Source of the DNA: Caldifarciminota bacterium
GTDB taxonomy: Bacteria; Hydrothermota; Tepidihabitantia; SM23-42
Direction: 5' to 3'
Assembly: GCA_027026255.1 (NCBI GenBank)
Contig: JALVOT010000004.1
Location: 103,061 to 167,060, forward strand
Length of the DNA stretch: 64,000 bases
The translations under genes were made by a program, and so were the position numbers. Below are positions 35,505-47,614 of the stretch, one piece after another. How positions within the stretch are numbered: position 1 is the stretch's first letter; each line of letters begins with the position of its first letter. A model generated the notes under the pieces. The model saw nothing but the letters and a program-made list of their open reading frames with translations, ran no database searches and was not told where the DNA came from.

Positions 35505-35735
35505 AGCACAGGGGCATCCCGCCCTGACATTTCCATCTGAGCATCCTCTCGCATCGACCCGCCGGGCGAGGACGCCCGGCAAGCTTTTTCTGTAGCCTGA
35601 TTGCCCTTCTTCCAGCTGAGGGGCGTCTCGCCCCAAGGCACCGCAGGTCGGGACGACCTGCAGGCTGAAATGAGTAAGCACAGGGGCGTCCCGCCCTGAG
35701 GCTGGCGCCGGGGACGCCACCAGCGATGTAAATTG
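35505..35735. repeat. GC-rich dispersed intergenic repeat block (copy 2)
   Basis: Shares the CCGGGCGAGGACGCCCGG core, the following AAGCTTTTTCTGTAGCCTG segment and GGGGCGTC-CGCCCC-type palindromes with 4915-5045. A CACAGGGGC motif occurs twice (near 35510 and 35680). With the hairpin array, it fills the gap 35238-35790, in which I see no gene. Confidence 0.75.
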
Positions 35736-35790
35736 TAGGACAACCTGCTGGCTGGATAACTTCAGAAATATCTATTTACAATAAACCTTT

Positions 35791-36237
35791 ATGAATCACC
35801 GGGGTCTAAATATTATAATGTCTACCACAACAGTAGGTTTTTTTAAACCATCAACCAGGGCAAGATATGGGTTAAGGCTTGTGCTGGCACTTGCCCGGAC
35901 CCGGAAAAAGACCCTTGCCTTGAATACGCTTGCAAAACAACTCGGGGTATCCAAGAAATATTTAGAAAAGATCAGCCGCATCTTAAAAGAGCAGGGTATA
36001 ATCGAAGCAACCCGGGGTAAAAAAGGCGGATATAGACTTATTCCAGACCCGGACCAGATTAATCTGCTTAAACTCCTTACCGCACTTGAAGGAGAATTGG
36101 CATTGAGCCGGTGTTTTACTCCAGACTGTCCAAAACTGGGCAATTGCCGGGCAGGTAATTTCTGGCAAAGCCTGGGAAGAAATATAAGCCAATTTCTTGA
36201 CAAGACAACAATTGCGGATATTATAAAGGAGGTATGA
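35791..36237 (+). CDS. Rrf2/IscR-family transcriptional regulator
   Basis: A 148-residue winged-helix regulator. The core starts STRARYGLRLVLALART, with the recognition region KQLGVSKKYLEKISRILKE and GGYRLIPDPDQI. Three cysteines in RCFTPDCPKLGNC are placed as Fe-S ligands in IscR-like proteins. It sits directly upstream of cysteine desulfurase and overlaps it by 4 bases, so it probably represses this Fe-S operon when clusters are sufficient. An alternative ATG at 35818 would remove 9 residues. A TACAAT -10-like box at 35777 favours the longer start. Confidence 0.9.
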   Translation: MNHRGLNIIMSTTTVGFFKPSTRARYGLRLVLALARTRKKTLALNTLAKQLGVSKKYLEKISRILKEQGIIEATRGKKGGYRLIPDPDQINLLKLLTALEGELALSRCFTPDCPKLGNCRAGNFWQSLGRNISQFLDKTTIADIIKEV

Positions 36238-37388
36238 TGATTTATCTTGACTATAATGCAACCGCACCCGCCGACCCGGAGGTGATTGAGGCGATGAAGC
36301 CGTATTTTAATGAACTCTATGCAAACCCTTCTTCCATTCATACCCCTGGACAAAAGGCAAAACAGGCTGTAGAACATTCAAGAGCGATATTAGCGCAGTT
36401 TTTGAATACCCGGGTTGATGAGGTCTATTTCACCTCAGGTGGAACCGAGGCTGACAACCTGGCAATTAAGGGATTGGCATTTTCCCGGAACAAAAGAAAG
36501 AAGATTATCTATTCAAGCATTGAACACCATGCAGTGATGAATACCTGTAAATATATGGCAAAATTTGGATATGAGGTAATTGCGGTGCCGGTTGATAAAT
36601 ACGGTGTGGTTGACCTTGACTTTATCAGGGATAAGATCGATGATAATACCCTGATTGTCTCAATAATGCATGCCAATAATGAAGTGGGCACGATTGAACC
36701 GATAAAAGAGATTGCGCAGATTGCACATAAATACGGTGCGGTCTTTCATACCGATGCAGTTCAAACCGTGGGCAAACTCAGGATTGATTTTAAGGAATCA
36801 GGGATTGATATGCTTTCTTTATCCGGACATAAGTTCTACGGACCAAAAGGGGTGGGGGCATTAATCGTTAAAAAGGGGTTAAGGTTTGACCCGCTCCTGC
36901 ACGGCGGACATCAGGAAAAAAACCACCGTGCAGGAACTGAGAATGTTCCCGGGATAGTTGGCCTGGCAAAAGCCTGTGAACTTGCCCAGAAAGAATTTCC
37001 TCAAGAAGAAAAAAGACTCAGGCAGCTGCGGGATAAATTATGGCGGGAAATAGATTCCCGGATTCCTGAAATCCAATTGAATGGTCATCCTGAGACAATG
37101 CTTGCCAACACATTAAATATCAGTGTAAAATATGTTGAGGGTGAATCCTTAATTTTAAATCTTAATGCCGCCGGCATCTATGCCTCTACCGGGTCGGCCT
37201 GTTCATCCGGCTCGTTGGAGCCTTCTTATGTTCTGCTTGCAATGGGTATTCCTGCCGAGGTTGCGCATAGTTCATTAAGGTTTTCCCTGGGAAGATGGAC
37301 AGGGCAGGAAGATATTGATAAGGTGATTGAGGTCCTGCCCGGGATTGTGGAAAAATTGCGCGCAATGTCGCCGCTTTATAAAAAATGA
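36234..37388 (+). CDS. Cysteine desulfurase (NifS/IscS type)
   Basis: 384 residues; a pyridoxal-phosphate enzyme supplying sulfur for Fe-S cluster assembly. It begins MMIYLDYNATAPADPEVIEA. The pyridoxal lysine is in SLSGHKFYGPKGVGAL and the catalytic cysteine in STGSACSSGSLEPS. Also present are SSIEHHAVMNT and HTDAVQTVGK. A strong GGAGG site precedes the ATG. It overlaps both neighbours by 4 bases. Confidence 0.96.
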   Translation: MMIYLDYNATAPADPEVIEAMKPYFNELYANPSSIHTPGQKAKQAVEHSRAILAQFLNTRVDEVYFTSGGTEADNLAIKGLAFSRNKRKKIIYSSIEHHAVMNTCKYMAKFGYEVIAVPVDKYGVVDLDFIRDKIDDNTLIVSIMHANNEVGTIEPIKEIAQIAHKYGAVFHTDAVQTVGKLRIDFKESGIDMLSLSGHKFYGPKGVGALIVKKGLRFDPLLHGGHQEKNHRAGTENVPGIVGLAKACELAQKEFPQEEKRLRQLRDKLWREIDSRIPEIQLNGHPETMLANTLNISVKYVEGESLILNLNAAGIYASTGSACSSGSLEPSYVLLAMGIPAEVAHSSLRFSLGRWTGQEDIDKVIEVLPGIVEKLRAMSPLYKK

Positions 37389-38287
37389 TTAAAGAGATAA
37401 ATCGATTAAAAAAAGAGTTGAATGCGATTATCTTAGCGCATAATTATCAACCTCCTGAGGTTCAGGATATTGCGGATTTTGTCGGTGATTCATTGGACCT
37501 GGCAAAGAAGGGTGCCCGGACCGAGGCATCAATAATTGTCTTTTGTGGGGTCAGGTTTATGGCTGAGAGCGCCAAGATTCTTGCCCCGGAAAAGACCGTC
37601 TTATTACCGGTTCAGGATGCCGGATGTGCAATGGCTGATATGGTTGATGAAGATAAACTTAAAGACTTGAAACAGAAAAACCCTGATGCTAAGGTTGTCT
37701 GTTATGTTAATACTACTGCCCGAACCAAGGCGCTCTGCGATTACTGCTGCACATCAGCCAATGCCCTGGCAGTTGTTCAGTCCATACCGGAGAAGAAGAT
37801 TATTTTTGTTCCGGATAGAAATCTCGGCCACTGGGTCAAGACCCAGACCGATAAAGAGATAATTCTTTATCCTGGTTATTGTTATGTCCATAAGAAGATA
37901 AAGAGGGATACGGTCTCAAAGATAAAATCTGCCTATCCTGATGCTGAGGTTCTGATTCATCCTGAAGCCGACCCTGAGACATTAGAACTTGCCGACTATG
38001 TCCTCTCCACAAATGGAATGGTCAATCAGGTTAAGAAATCCCGGGCAAGAAGATTTATTATCGGAACAGAATCCGGGTTAATCCATCGTTTGAAAAAAGA
38101 GAATCCTGGAAAAGAGTTCTTTTCTGCGGGAGATGCCCTGGTCTGTGTAAATATGAAGAAGACCCGGCTCTTTGATATATTACACGCATTGGAAAATATG
38201 GAGTATAAGATAGAGATTGAGCCCGCAATAATGAATCAGGCAAAAAGGGCTCTGCAAAAGATGGTTGAAATTCAAAGGGGTGCATAA
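37385..38287 (+). CDS. nadA: Quinolinate synthase A
   Basis: 300 residues. It condenses iminoaspartate with dihydroxyacetone phosphate to form quinolinate for NAD synthesis and uses a [4Fe-4S] cluster. Likely ligand cysteines lie in DYCCTSANA, PGYCYVH and CVNMKKTRLFDIL. Other signatures are ILAHNYQPPEVQDIADFVGD and FCGVRFMAES. Its place behind cysteine desulfurase fits its need for a cluster. nadB and nadC are not in the window. Confidence 0.96.
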   Translation: MIKEINRLKKELNAIILAHNYQPPEVQDIADFVGDSLDLAKKGARTEASIIVFCGVRFMAESAKILAPEKTVLLPVQDAGCAMADMVDEDKLKDLKQKNPDAKVVCYVNTTARTKALCDYCCTSANALAVVQSIPEKKIIFVPDRNLGHWVKTQTDKEIILYPGYCYVHKKIKRDTVSKIKSAYPDAEVLIHPEADPETLELADYVLSTNGMVNQVKKSRARRFIIGTESGLIHRLKKENPGKEFFSAGDALVCVNMKKTRLFDILHALENMEYKIEIEPAIMNQAKRALQKMVEIQRGA

Positions 38288-38691
38288 TGGAAGAGATCGG
38301 TAAGGTTGCAGAAAAAGAAGACGGTATTGTGGTAGTTCACATCCCGATTAAAGGACACTGTTCACATTGTGGAATGTCCGGGGTCTGCACGGCATCAGGC
38401 AGAGATTACCGCAGCCTCAGGGCAAGAAATATTATTGATGCAAAGATAGGTGATACGGTAAAATTAAAGATCAATCCCGGTAAAAGACTTTCCCTTTCCT
38501 TTCTTGTATTTGGACTTCCGGTATTACTCGGCATCATTGGAATATTAATGGGCCAGCCCTATGGAGATTTAGGAACCGTTATCGGTGCAATAATCGGGCT
38601 TGGTGCCGGGTTGTTGATTGTGAAACTGGTTGATATATTATGGGGCAAACAGGAACTTCCCGAGGTTATTGAAATCTGTAAGGAGCAATAA
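38287..38691 (+). CDS. RseC/MucC-like membrane protein
   Basis: 134 residues. The N-terminal Cys cluster (GHCSHCGMSGVCTASG) is followed by two membrane helices at about residues 68-110. This matches the RseC family (positive regulator of sigma-E and SoxR-reducing system). The start overlaps nadA by one base and the end overlaps the nifU-like gene by one base. In this operon an electron-transfer or redox-sensing role is plausible but unproven. Confidence 0.85.
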   Translation: MEEIGKVAEKEDGIVVVHIPIKGHCSHCGMSGVCTASGRDYRSLRARNIIDAKIGDTVKLKINPGKRLSLSFLVFGLPVLLGIIGILMGQPYGDLGTVIGAIIGLGAGLLIVKLVDILWGKQELPEVIEICKEQ

Positions 38692-39137
38692 TGGAATATT
38701 CTGAAAAGGTGATGGAACATTTTATGAATCCAAAGAATGTTGGGGAGATAAAAGACGCCGATGGTGTCGGCACCTGTGGAAACCCGGTGTGTGGTGATTT
38801 GATGACTTTTTACATAAAAATAGAGCCGAAGACCGATGACTTGAATGCGGCCCGTATTGTTGATATTCGATTCAAGACCTTTGGTTGTGCGGCAGCAATC
38901 GCCGTGGCATCTATGGCCAGTGAGATGGTGAAGGGTAAGACATTAATGGATGTAAAAAACCTGAGCCGGAATGAGGTTGCCGAGGAACTGGATGGTCTGC
39001 CGCCAGTAAAGATGCACTGTTCAAACCTTGGTGTGCAGGCAATTCAGGAGGCGGTTAAGGACTACCTCAAAAAACTCGGCCGTGATGACCTTGCCGATCA
39101 GATTCGCGGATGTCTTGAATCCAAAGAATCTGAATAA
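38691..39137 (+). CDS. NifU/IscU-type Fe-S scaffold
   Basis: 148 residues. The scaffold fold is clear: YSEKVMEHFMNPKNVGEIKD, then CGNPVCGDLMTFYI, then FKTFGCAAAIAVASMASEMV, and PPVKMHCSNLGVQAIQEAV. The three conserved cysteines and the aspartate are present. It assembles clusters from sulfur provided by the upstream desulfurase. Confidence 0.95.
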   Translation: MEYSEKVMEHFMNPKNVGEIKDADGVGTCGNPVCGDLMTFYIKIEPKTDDLNAARIVDIRFKTFGCAAAIAVASMASEMVKGKTLMDVKNLSRNEVAEELDGLPPVKMHCSNLGVQAIQEAVKDYLKKLGRDDLADQIRGCLESKESE

Positions 39138-39314
39138 TAATATTTATCTTTTCAAAAATTAATTACCCGGAAGATAATTTATTTCTTATCGAGATTTTTT
39201 TGTTTTTGTCCTTTTGGATGGGAAAAAGACTGCTCGAACAAAACCGCCATTAACAATATCAATGTTTAAAACCTATTTTCTCCCTTTGGAAAGAGAATAA
39301 AAGCGAAATTTATT

Positions 39315-40595
39315 CTATGGGAATATACCCCTTTCCTTAAAAACCCTTTCCAATCGTCTGAGTGCCACTATATAGGCAGCCGTGCGCCAGTCTGTTTTAT
39401 ATGTTTCTGCCGCTGCAGTGACTTTTTTATAACCGTTGATAATAATGCGATGCAATTTTTTATCGATTTCTTCAAGTTCCCAGAATTCACTCCGTTTATT
39501 CTGGAGCCATTCAAAATAACTGACAATGACACCGCCGGCATTGCAGAGGATGTCCGGAATCAAATCAATCCCTTTTTCCTGAACAATCCTATCACCCTCA
39601 ATATCGGTCGGGCCATTTGCCCCTTCGGCAATCAGCCTGACATTTAAATCGGGTGCGGTCCGGGCAGTAATCTGATTTTCTAAGGCGGCAGGAATAAAAA
39701 TATCCGCCTTGATACGAAGGAATTCATTATGGTCAATCGGTTCTGCCTTAGGATAGCCGGCAATGGCATAATTATTTTTCTCAATATATTCACAAAGGTC
39801 ATCAGGGTCAATACCGGCTGGATTTATAATTGCGCCTGAGGCATCCTCAACCCCAACCAGTCGGGTTCCGAACTTTTTCAACAGTCTTGCTGCCCAGGAA
39901 CCGACATTTCCAAAGCCCTGAACAAAGTATGTGCCGTTTGTCAGGTCAAAATTATTGTCCTTTGCCCACTGTTCAATCACAAAAACCACACCCTGACCGG
40001 TTGCCTTGTCCCGACCTGCACTGCCTCCAGATTCAATGGGCTTCCCGGTTACAACATGGGTGGAACGGTATCTTTCACCCGGTGATTTCATCTGGAGATA
40101 GGTATCAAGTATCCATGCCATAATCTGGGAGTTTGTATTTACATCCGGAGCTGGAATATCATAATCCGGACCGATATTATCTCCCAAGGCAAAGGTAAAT
40201 CGTCGGGTGATTCTTTCTAATTCTCTTATTGAATATTTTGATGGGTCAATCTGGATACCCCCTTTTGCTCCACCCAGAGGGATATCTGCAACTGCGGTCT
40301 TCCAGGTCATCCAGGCAGCAAGTGCCCTTACCTCATCTAAATCAACCGCCGGGTGGTAACGAAGTCCACCCTTAAATGGACCCAGGACATTATTATGCTG
40401 GACACGATAACCACTGAAGATTTCAATCCTGCCGTCATCCATCTTGACCGGAAAATTAACACTGATTTCATTCATCGGCTTTGCCACAATTTTTCTTATA
40501 TCCGGGTCAAGATTTATTGTATCTGCAGCGGTATTGAATTGTCTCAAGACAGTTTGAAAAAGATTTTTCTTCGGTGATGTTTCGTTGGCTGACAT
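39315..40595 (-). CDS. gdhA: Glu/Leu/Phe/Val dehydrogenase (glutamate dehydrogenase)
   Basis: 426 residues, hexameric glutamate dehydrogenase family. It links 2-oxoglutarate and ammonia to glutamate. Visible are FKGGLRYHPAVDLDEVRALA, the catalytic lysine region PLGGAKGGIQIDP, and the Rossmann motif VQGFGNVGSWAA. Whether it uses NAD or NADP cannot be settled by eye. It is transcribed alone from its own promoter and lies just beyond the 5S rRNA terminator. Confidence 0.94.
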   Translation of the reverse strand: MSANETSPKKNLFQTVLRQFNTAADTINLDPDIRKIVAKPMNEISVNFPVKMDDGRIEIFSGYRVQHNNVLGPFKGGLRYHPAVDLDEVRALAAWMTWKTAVADIPLGGAKGGIQIDPSKYSIRELERITRRFTFALGDNIGPDYDIPAPDVNTNSQIMAWILDTYLQMKSPGERYRSTHVVTGKPIESGGSAGRDKATGQGVVFVIEQWAKDNNFDLTNGTYFVQGFGNVGSWAARLLKKFGTRLVGVEDASGAIINPAGIDPDDLCEYIEKNNYAIAGYPKAEPIDHNEFLRIKADIFIPAALENQITARTAPDLNVRLIAEGANGPTDIEGDRIVQEKGIDLIPDILCNAGGVIVSYFEWLQNKRSEFWELEEIDKKLHRIIINGYKKVTAAAETYKTDWRTAAYIVALRRLERVFKERGIFP

Positions 40596-40620
40596 TTTAA
40601 TCCTCCTTCTAAGATTTTTT

Positions 40621-40648
40621 ATTATCCTTAAAAATATTACTTTGTCAA
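40621..40648 (-). promoter_or_regulatory. Promoter of the glutamate dehydrogenase gene
   Basis: On the minus strand there is TTGACA (40648-40643), a 16 bp spacer and GATAAT (40626-40621), followed by a short leader with AGGAGG before the ATG at 40595. Confidence 0.7.
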
Positions 40649-40669
40649 GCTTTGTTTATAAATAAAAAA

Positions 40670-40786
<117 letters not shown>

Positions 40787-40824
40787 AATAATATATTGAA
40801 ATTTTAAGAAGATGGCGGAAGGAA

Positions 40825-43955
<3,131 letters not shown>

Positions 43956-44018
43956 AGACCTTCCGCCAATCTTCATAAATTTTCAAAGATCAAATTTAAT
44001 TCAAATTTGAGCTGATAT

Positions 44019-44046
44019 ATTATAATCAAATTTTAACAATTGTCAA
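44019..44046 (-). promoter_or_regulatory. rRNA promoter P2
   Basis: On the minus strand there is TTGACA (44046-44041), a 16 bp spacer and TATAAT (44024-44019): perfect hexamers about 65 bases before the 23S 5' end. Confidence 0.85.
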
Positions 44047-44078
44047 GGTGCAACAAACATTTTAAATATAAGCTTATG

Positions 44079-44106
44079 ATTATATCGATATTTTATTATT
44101 TGTCAA
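44079..44106 (-). promoter_or_regulatory. rRNA promoter P1
   Basis: On the minus strand there is TTGACA (44106-44101), a 16 bp spacer and TATAAT (44084-44079): perfect hexamers 60 bp upstream of P2. Together they drive a 23S-5S unit that has no 16S. Confidence 0.85.
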
Positions 44107-44109
44107 GAG

Positions 44110-44568
44110 TTAGAAATAGAATCTGAGACCCAATCCACCTTCGAAATCAAAATCAGTCCCGGGAATAAGGTCAACCACCGGATATAGTTCTAAAAATGTA
44201 TCAAACCGACTGAACTGATAATCTAAACCACCACCCATTCTCAATCCAATATGAAAGTCGGCATCTCCATCTATAGTTTCTATTACTATGAATCTGGTAC
44301 CGATCCCGGCATAAAGGTCAAACCCTTCTACTCTTTTTCCTTCTTCAGTAACAAAGGTCTGGGGAAAGATAAATTGATAATCTCCGGTTATATGAAGACC
44401 GATTCTATGCCAGAATGACCATCCGGCATTTATTTCAATTGCTGAGTGTGGACTAAAAAAATATCGGCTGCTGAGTCCGGTTGGACTGCCAATAATAATT
44501 CCTATACCCAGACCTCGAGCCGAGACAGAAGTGGTAATTAAAAATATTAAGATATATAATTTTTTCAT
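44110..44568 (-). CDS. Small outer-membrane barrel-like protein
   Basis: 152 residues. The signal peptide MKKLYILIFLITTSVSARGL is followed by glycine- and aromatic-alternating strands ending in GGLGLRFYF, a typical outer-membrane C-terminus with terminal phenylalanine. It begins 1 base after the dnaN stop (TGATATG), so it is cotranscribed with dnaN. An earlier in-frame ATG at 44586 would overlap dnaN. No specific function is recognised. Confidence 0.75.
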   Translation of the reverse strand: MKKLYILIFLITTSVSARGLGIGIIIGSPTGLSSRYFFSPHSAIEINAGWSFWHRIGLHITGDYQFIFPQTFVTEEGKRVEGFDLYAGIGTRFIVIETIDGDADFHIGLRMGGGLDYQFSRFDTFLELYPVVDLIPGTDFDFEGGLGLRFYF

Positions 44569-44569
44569 A

Positions 44570-45664
44570 TCAATCCCATCCATCAATTCTTAAAGGCATT
44601 AAAAGATAAATGAGTTCCTCTTCAGTTTTAGGTCGAACCAGTGCAGCACTTGATTGTGAAGTCAATTGCATTATAACATCCTGGGCACTGATGTGTCTTA
44701 AGATTTCCAGGAGAAAACCGGCGTTAAACCATATCCCGAGTTTTTCACCTTCGTATACACAGGGCACCTTCTCTTTTGCCTCCCCAAAATCTGGAGAGGA
44801 TGCAGAAAGCATTACACTTGATTCCTGGAATTCAAATTTTACATTCTTAATCTGGGGACTGGAAACCAGAGAGACCCTTTTTAAGGCACCGGTTAAAAGT
44901 TCCTTTTCAATCGTGCAGTTGCCGGTAAATGATTTCGGTATAACCTCTTCATATTTTGGGTATGGACCTTCAATCAAGCGGGCGATTATCGTTGTATCCA
45001 TAAACTTTACACCCATCATCCGCTCTTCAATGTAGAGTGCAACCTTTTCTTCTGGTTTGTTGGCGGTAATTAAATCAAAAAGTTTTGTTGCAACAATCAA
45101 TTCACCGGGATTCTCAATCTTCTTTTTCTTATTGAGCGCAAGCCGGGCACCATCGGTGGTGACAAATCTCAATTCATCGTCTTTTATCTGAATCAATACA
45201 CCATTCATTGGCCGGCGGCTGATATCCCGAGCAACCATAAAGATGGTTGAGTTCACCATCTCACCAAGTTCACCAATGCTTAATTCAAACCATTTCTTTT
45301 CTGGAAATTCAGGAATCTCCGGAAATTCCTGAGGATCGAGTGAAGGTATATTAAAATGGGCACTGCCCGCGGAAATTTGAAGATTAAGTTCTTTCAGTTT
45401 AAATTTTATCTCTTCAATATTTGATTCTCTGGTGATTTCCAAAATTTTCTTTCCAGGAATCAAGACCTTTCCTGGTTCTTTAACTTCAGCAGGAACTACT
45501 TTTTTTACAAAGATATCAAGGTCGGTTCCCTGTATTGCAATTGTATTATCTTTTGCTTCTAGTATAATATTCTGGAGAATGGTATAGGTGCTTTTAGGTG
45601 GAATAATTTTTACCACGCTGCCCATTGTTTTTTCTAAAACATTTTTCTGAATTTTAAATTCCAT
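44570..45664 (-). CDS. dnaN: DNA polymerase III beta sliding clamp
   Basis: 364 residues forming the ring-shaped processivity clamp. The three-repeat fold is visible. MEFKIQKNVLEKTMGSVVKI begins domain 1 and FVTTDGARLALN is in domain 2. The C-terminal LLMPLRI fits the family's YLLMPMR ending. It lies downstream of dnaA with 199 bases between, containing an inverted repeat of AACAACAACAA with TTGTTGTTGTT. A good AGGAGG site precedes the ATG. Confidence 0.95.
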   Translation of the reverse strand: MEFKIQKNVLEKTMGSVVKIIPPKSTYTILQNIILEAKDNTIAIQGTDLDIFVKKVVPAEVKEPGKVLIPGKKILEITRESNIEEIKFKLKELNLQISAGSAHFNIPSLDPQEFPEIPEFPEKKWFELSIGELGEMVNSTIFMVARDISRRPMNGVLIQIKDDELRFVTTDGARLALNKKKKIENPGELIVATKLFDLITANKPEEKVALYIEERMMGVKFMDTTIIARLIEGPYPKYEEVIPKSFTGNCTIEKELLTGALKRVSLVSSPQIKNVKFEFQESSVMLSASSPDFGEAKEKVPCVYEGEKLGIWFNAGFLLEILRHISAQDVIMQLTSQSSAALVRPKTEEELIYLLMPLRIDGWD

Positions 45665-45863
45665 ATAGCCTCCTTATAATAACAACAACAAATAATAATT
45701 AATAATAATATTATATTGTTGTTGTTGGGTTGGTGGAAATGTTGATAAACCCTGAAGCCGTTCAAATTTAAGGAGTATATTCTTATTGAATGGTTGATAA
45801 TCTTGTGGATTGACCTTGATAATTTCGCAAAATTTTTTATTGAAAATTTTTATCCTCATCTTA

Positions 45864-47183
45864 TCAACCATTTATCCTATTAATTATCCTCTCTAATCTC
45901 TGTCGGTATTCAAGGTCTGTCTTTTTTAAGTTTTCAATCTTTTCTATTGCATGGATAACTGTAGTATGGTCCTTGCCACCGAAGAATTGTCCGATTTCTG
46001 CAAGAGAAAGGTTCATTAAGGTGCGAATGAGATACATTGATGTCTGGCGGGCAAGGGCAAGTTTCTGGGTCCTCTTTTTGCCCTTCAGTTCATTTTCACT
46101 GAAACCAAACTCATCAATCACTGCATTAAGAATCATATCCTTGGTGATTCTTCCACTGGAACCCAGAAGCTCCTTGAGCACCTCTTCAGCAAGTTGTTCG
46201 GTTATCTCCTGACCGGAGAGTGAAGCCATTGCTAAAAGTCTTGTAAGACATCCTTCTAATTCTCTAATATTGGACTTTACCCTTGATGCGATATAATAGG
46301 CAACATTATTCGGTATGCGCACATTATCCTGCTCGGCTTTTTTTTGCAGAATAGCAATTCTGGTTTCTAAGTCTGGAGGCTGAATATCAACAACCAGCCC
46401 ACCCTGGAATCTTGATGTCAGCCTTTCTTCTAATGTGGGAATCTCCTTGGGTGGTCGGTCCGAAGTAATCACAATCTGTTTGCCCTGAATATATAGATAA
46501 TTAAATGTATGAAAGATCTCTTCCTGAAGCCGCTCCTTTCCATAAAGGAACTGTATATCGTCAATCAAGAGGATATCTTTGGTCCGATACTTCTTCTTAA
46601 ATGCCATCTGTTGATTCTTCTGGATCGCCTCAATCAGTTCGGTCATAATATTTTCAGCCTGGGTATAATAGACATTAAGATTTTGATATTGATGCCGGAC
46701 AAAATTTCCTATTGCCTGCATCAGATGGGTTTTACCAAGACCCACTCCACCGTAAAGAAATAGTGGGTTATAAGCCTGCCCGGGTGCTTCAGCAACCGCC
46801 AGGGCAGCGGCATGGGCAAATTCATTATTTTTACCGACCACAAAATTCTCAAAACTGAATTTTTCCTGAAGTTTTGTAGAATCATGGGTGATGATAAACC
46901 TTTTTTTTCTGCGCAGGGGCCGATCCGATTGCTTACGATGGGCCTTGAATGCAAGCCGGAGTCTGTTTCCATTAAGAGAATTGACCGCCTCCTCAAGGAT
47001 ATTGTAATAATGTTCTTCAATCCAGTCGATAAAAAAACTGTTGGGGAATTCAATAAGCAAAACATCGTCTTTCAGTTCAACACCCTGACTGCTGCTGAAC
47101 CAGGTGGTAAAGGATTGAGGATTTATCCTCTCCTTCACATAGCCCAGAATATTTTCCCATGTAGTCTTTGCTTTTTCACTCAT
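45864..47183 (-). CDS. dnaA: Chromosomal replication initiator DnaA
   Basis: 439 residues. Domain I (WENILGYVKERINPQSFTTW) is followed by the AAA+ domain with Walker A GGVGLGKTHL and Walker B ILLIDDIQFL, then LTSRFQGGLVVDIQPPDLET. The C-terminal DNA-binding domain includes the signature GGKDHTTVIHAIEKI. The frame is open to a GTG at 47219, but those 12 codons are the DnaA boxes, so I choose ATG 47183, which gives the family N-terminus. It probably represses itself through the upstream boxes. Confidence 0.95.
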   Translation of the reverse strand: MSEKAKTTWENILGYVKERINPQSFTTWFSSSQGVELKDDVLLIEFPNSFFIDWIEEHYYNILEEAVNSLNGNRLRLAFKAHRKQSDRPLRRKKRFIITHDSTKLQEKFSFENFVVGKNNEFAHAAALAVAEAPGQAYNPLFLYGGVGLGKTHLMQAIGNFVRHQYQNLNVYYTQAENIMTELIEAIQKNQQMAFKKKYRTKDILLIDDIQFLYGKERLQEEIFHTFNYLYIQGKQIVITSDRPPKEIPTLEERLTSRFQGGLVVDIQPPDLETRIAILQKKAEQDNVRIPNNVAYYIASRVKSNIRELEGCLTRLLAMASLSGQEITEQLAEEVLKELLGSSGRITKDMILNAVIDEFGFSENELKGKKRTQKLALARQTSMYLIRTLMNLSLAEIGQFFGGKDHTTVIHAIEKIENLKKTDLEYRQRLERIINRING

Positions 47184-47185
47184 CC

Positions 47186-47345
47186 CGATTTTTCCACAAT
47201 AATCCACATAGTTATCCACATCCCTTTCACTAAAATATTATGAAATTCAATCATTTTCATCATTCCAAAAAAAAATTTGTGAATAAAAAATAAAATGTGC
47301 CATAAGTTTATTCAAAAAATAACAAAAGTCAAGAAAAAAGTATAT
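47186..47345. other. Probable replication origin (oriC) with DnaA boxes
   Basis: Three DnaA boxes in direct orientation: TTTTCCACA (47190-47198), TAATCCACA (47200-47208) and a perfect TTATCCACA (47212-47220). An AT-rich stretch with A- and T-runs (about 47240-47345) could be the unwinding element. Genes diverge here: dnaA-dnaN leftward, the GreA fusion rightward. The whole gap 47184-47614 contains this, the dnaA promoter, the greA promoter and no convincing gene. Confidence 0.7.
47305..47332 (-). promoter_or_regulatory. Promoter of dnaA
   Basis: On the minus strand there is TTGACT (47332-47327), a 16 bp spacer and TAAACT (47310-47305). The leader of about 115 bases crosses the DnaA boxes. 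Confidence 0.6.
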
Positions 47346-47580
47346 CTACACCAAAATTACCCGGCATAAAATTTGCATCAGTAAAAAAATACTTTAATGA
47401 CCAAGCAAAATCATTAAAGATTAAATCAAATTTAAAATTCTTCAGTCATACAGTGCAGGATTAGAATAATGCTGAAAAACCCAGTCCATTTAATACCCGG
47501 GATGCAGCGGTTAGTCCGATTTCTGCAGGCGCCGGTATCTCTTTTGTCCGGAAAATCCTTTTTAATAGAATCTCCTGGTA

Positions 47581-47608
47581 TTGAAATTATTTCATATCTG
47601 ATTATACT
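47581..47608 (+). promoter_or_regulatory. Promoter of the GreA fusion gene (leaderless)
   Basis: TTGAAA (47581-47586), a 16 bp spacer and TATACT (47603-47608), then six bases and the ATG at 47615, which is the predicted transcription start. No ribosome-binding site is present. Confidence 0.7.
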
Positions 47609-47614
47609 TAGTAT

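Noticed and set aside
35329-35743. Overlapping frames of 71-99 codons
   Set aside because: They cross the hairpin array and GC-rich repeat block; sequence follows the repeats, not a protein.
37385-38287. Loss of a cluster cysteine in NadA (HPEA instead of HPEC)
   Set aside because: E. coli NadA has HPES at the same place, so this residue is not a required ligand; the three likely ligand motifs are intact.
45674-45871. 65-codon frame between dnaA and dnaN
   Set aside because: It ends in a low-complexity LLLLL translated from the AACAACAA inverted repeat and has no family features.
47361-47378. Possible sigma-54 promoter (GG-N10-GC in CCGGCATAAAATTTGC)
   Set aside because: Spacing fits but the -24 box differs from TGGCAC and no convincing gene follows within 200 bases.
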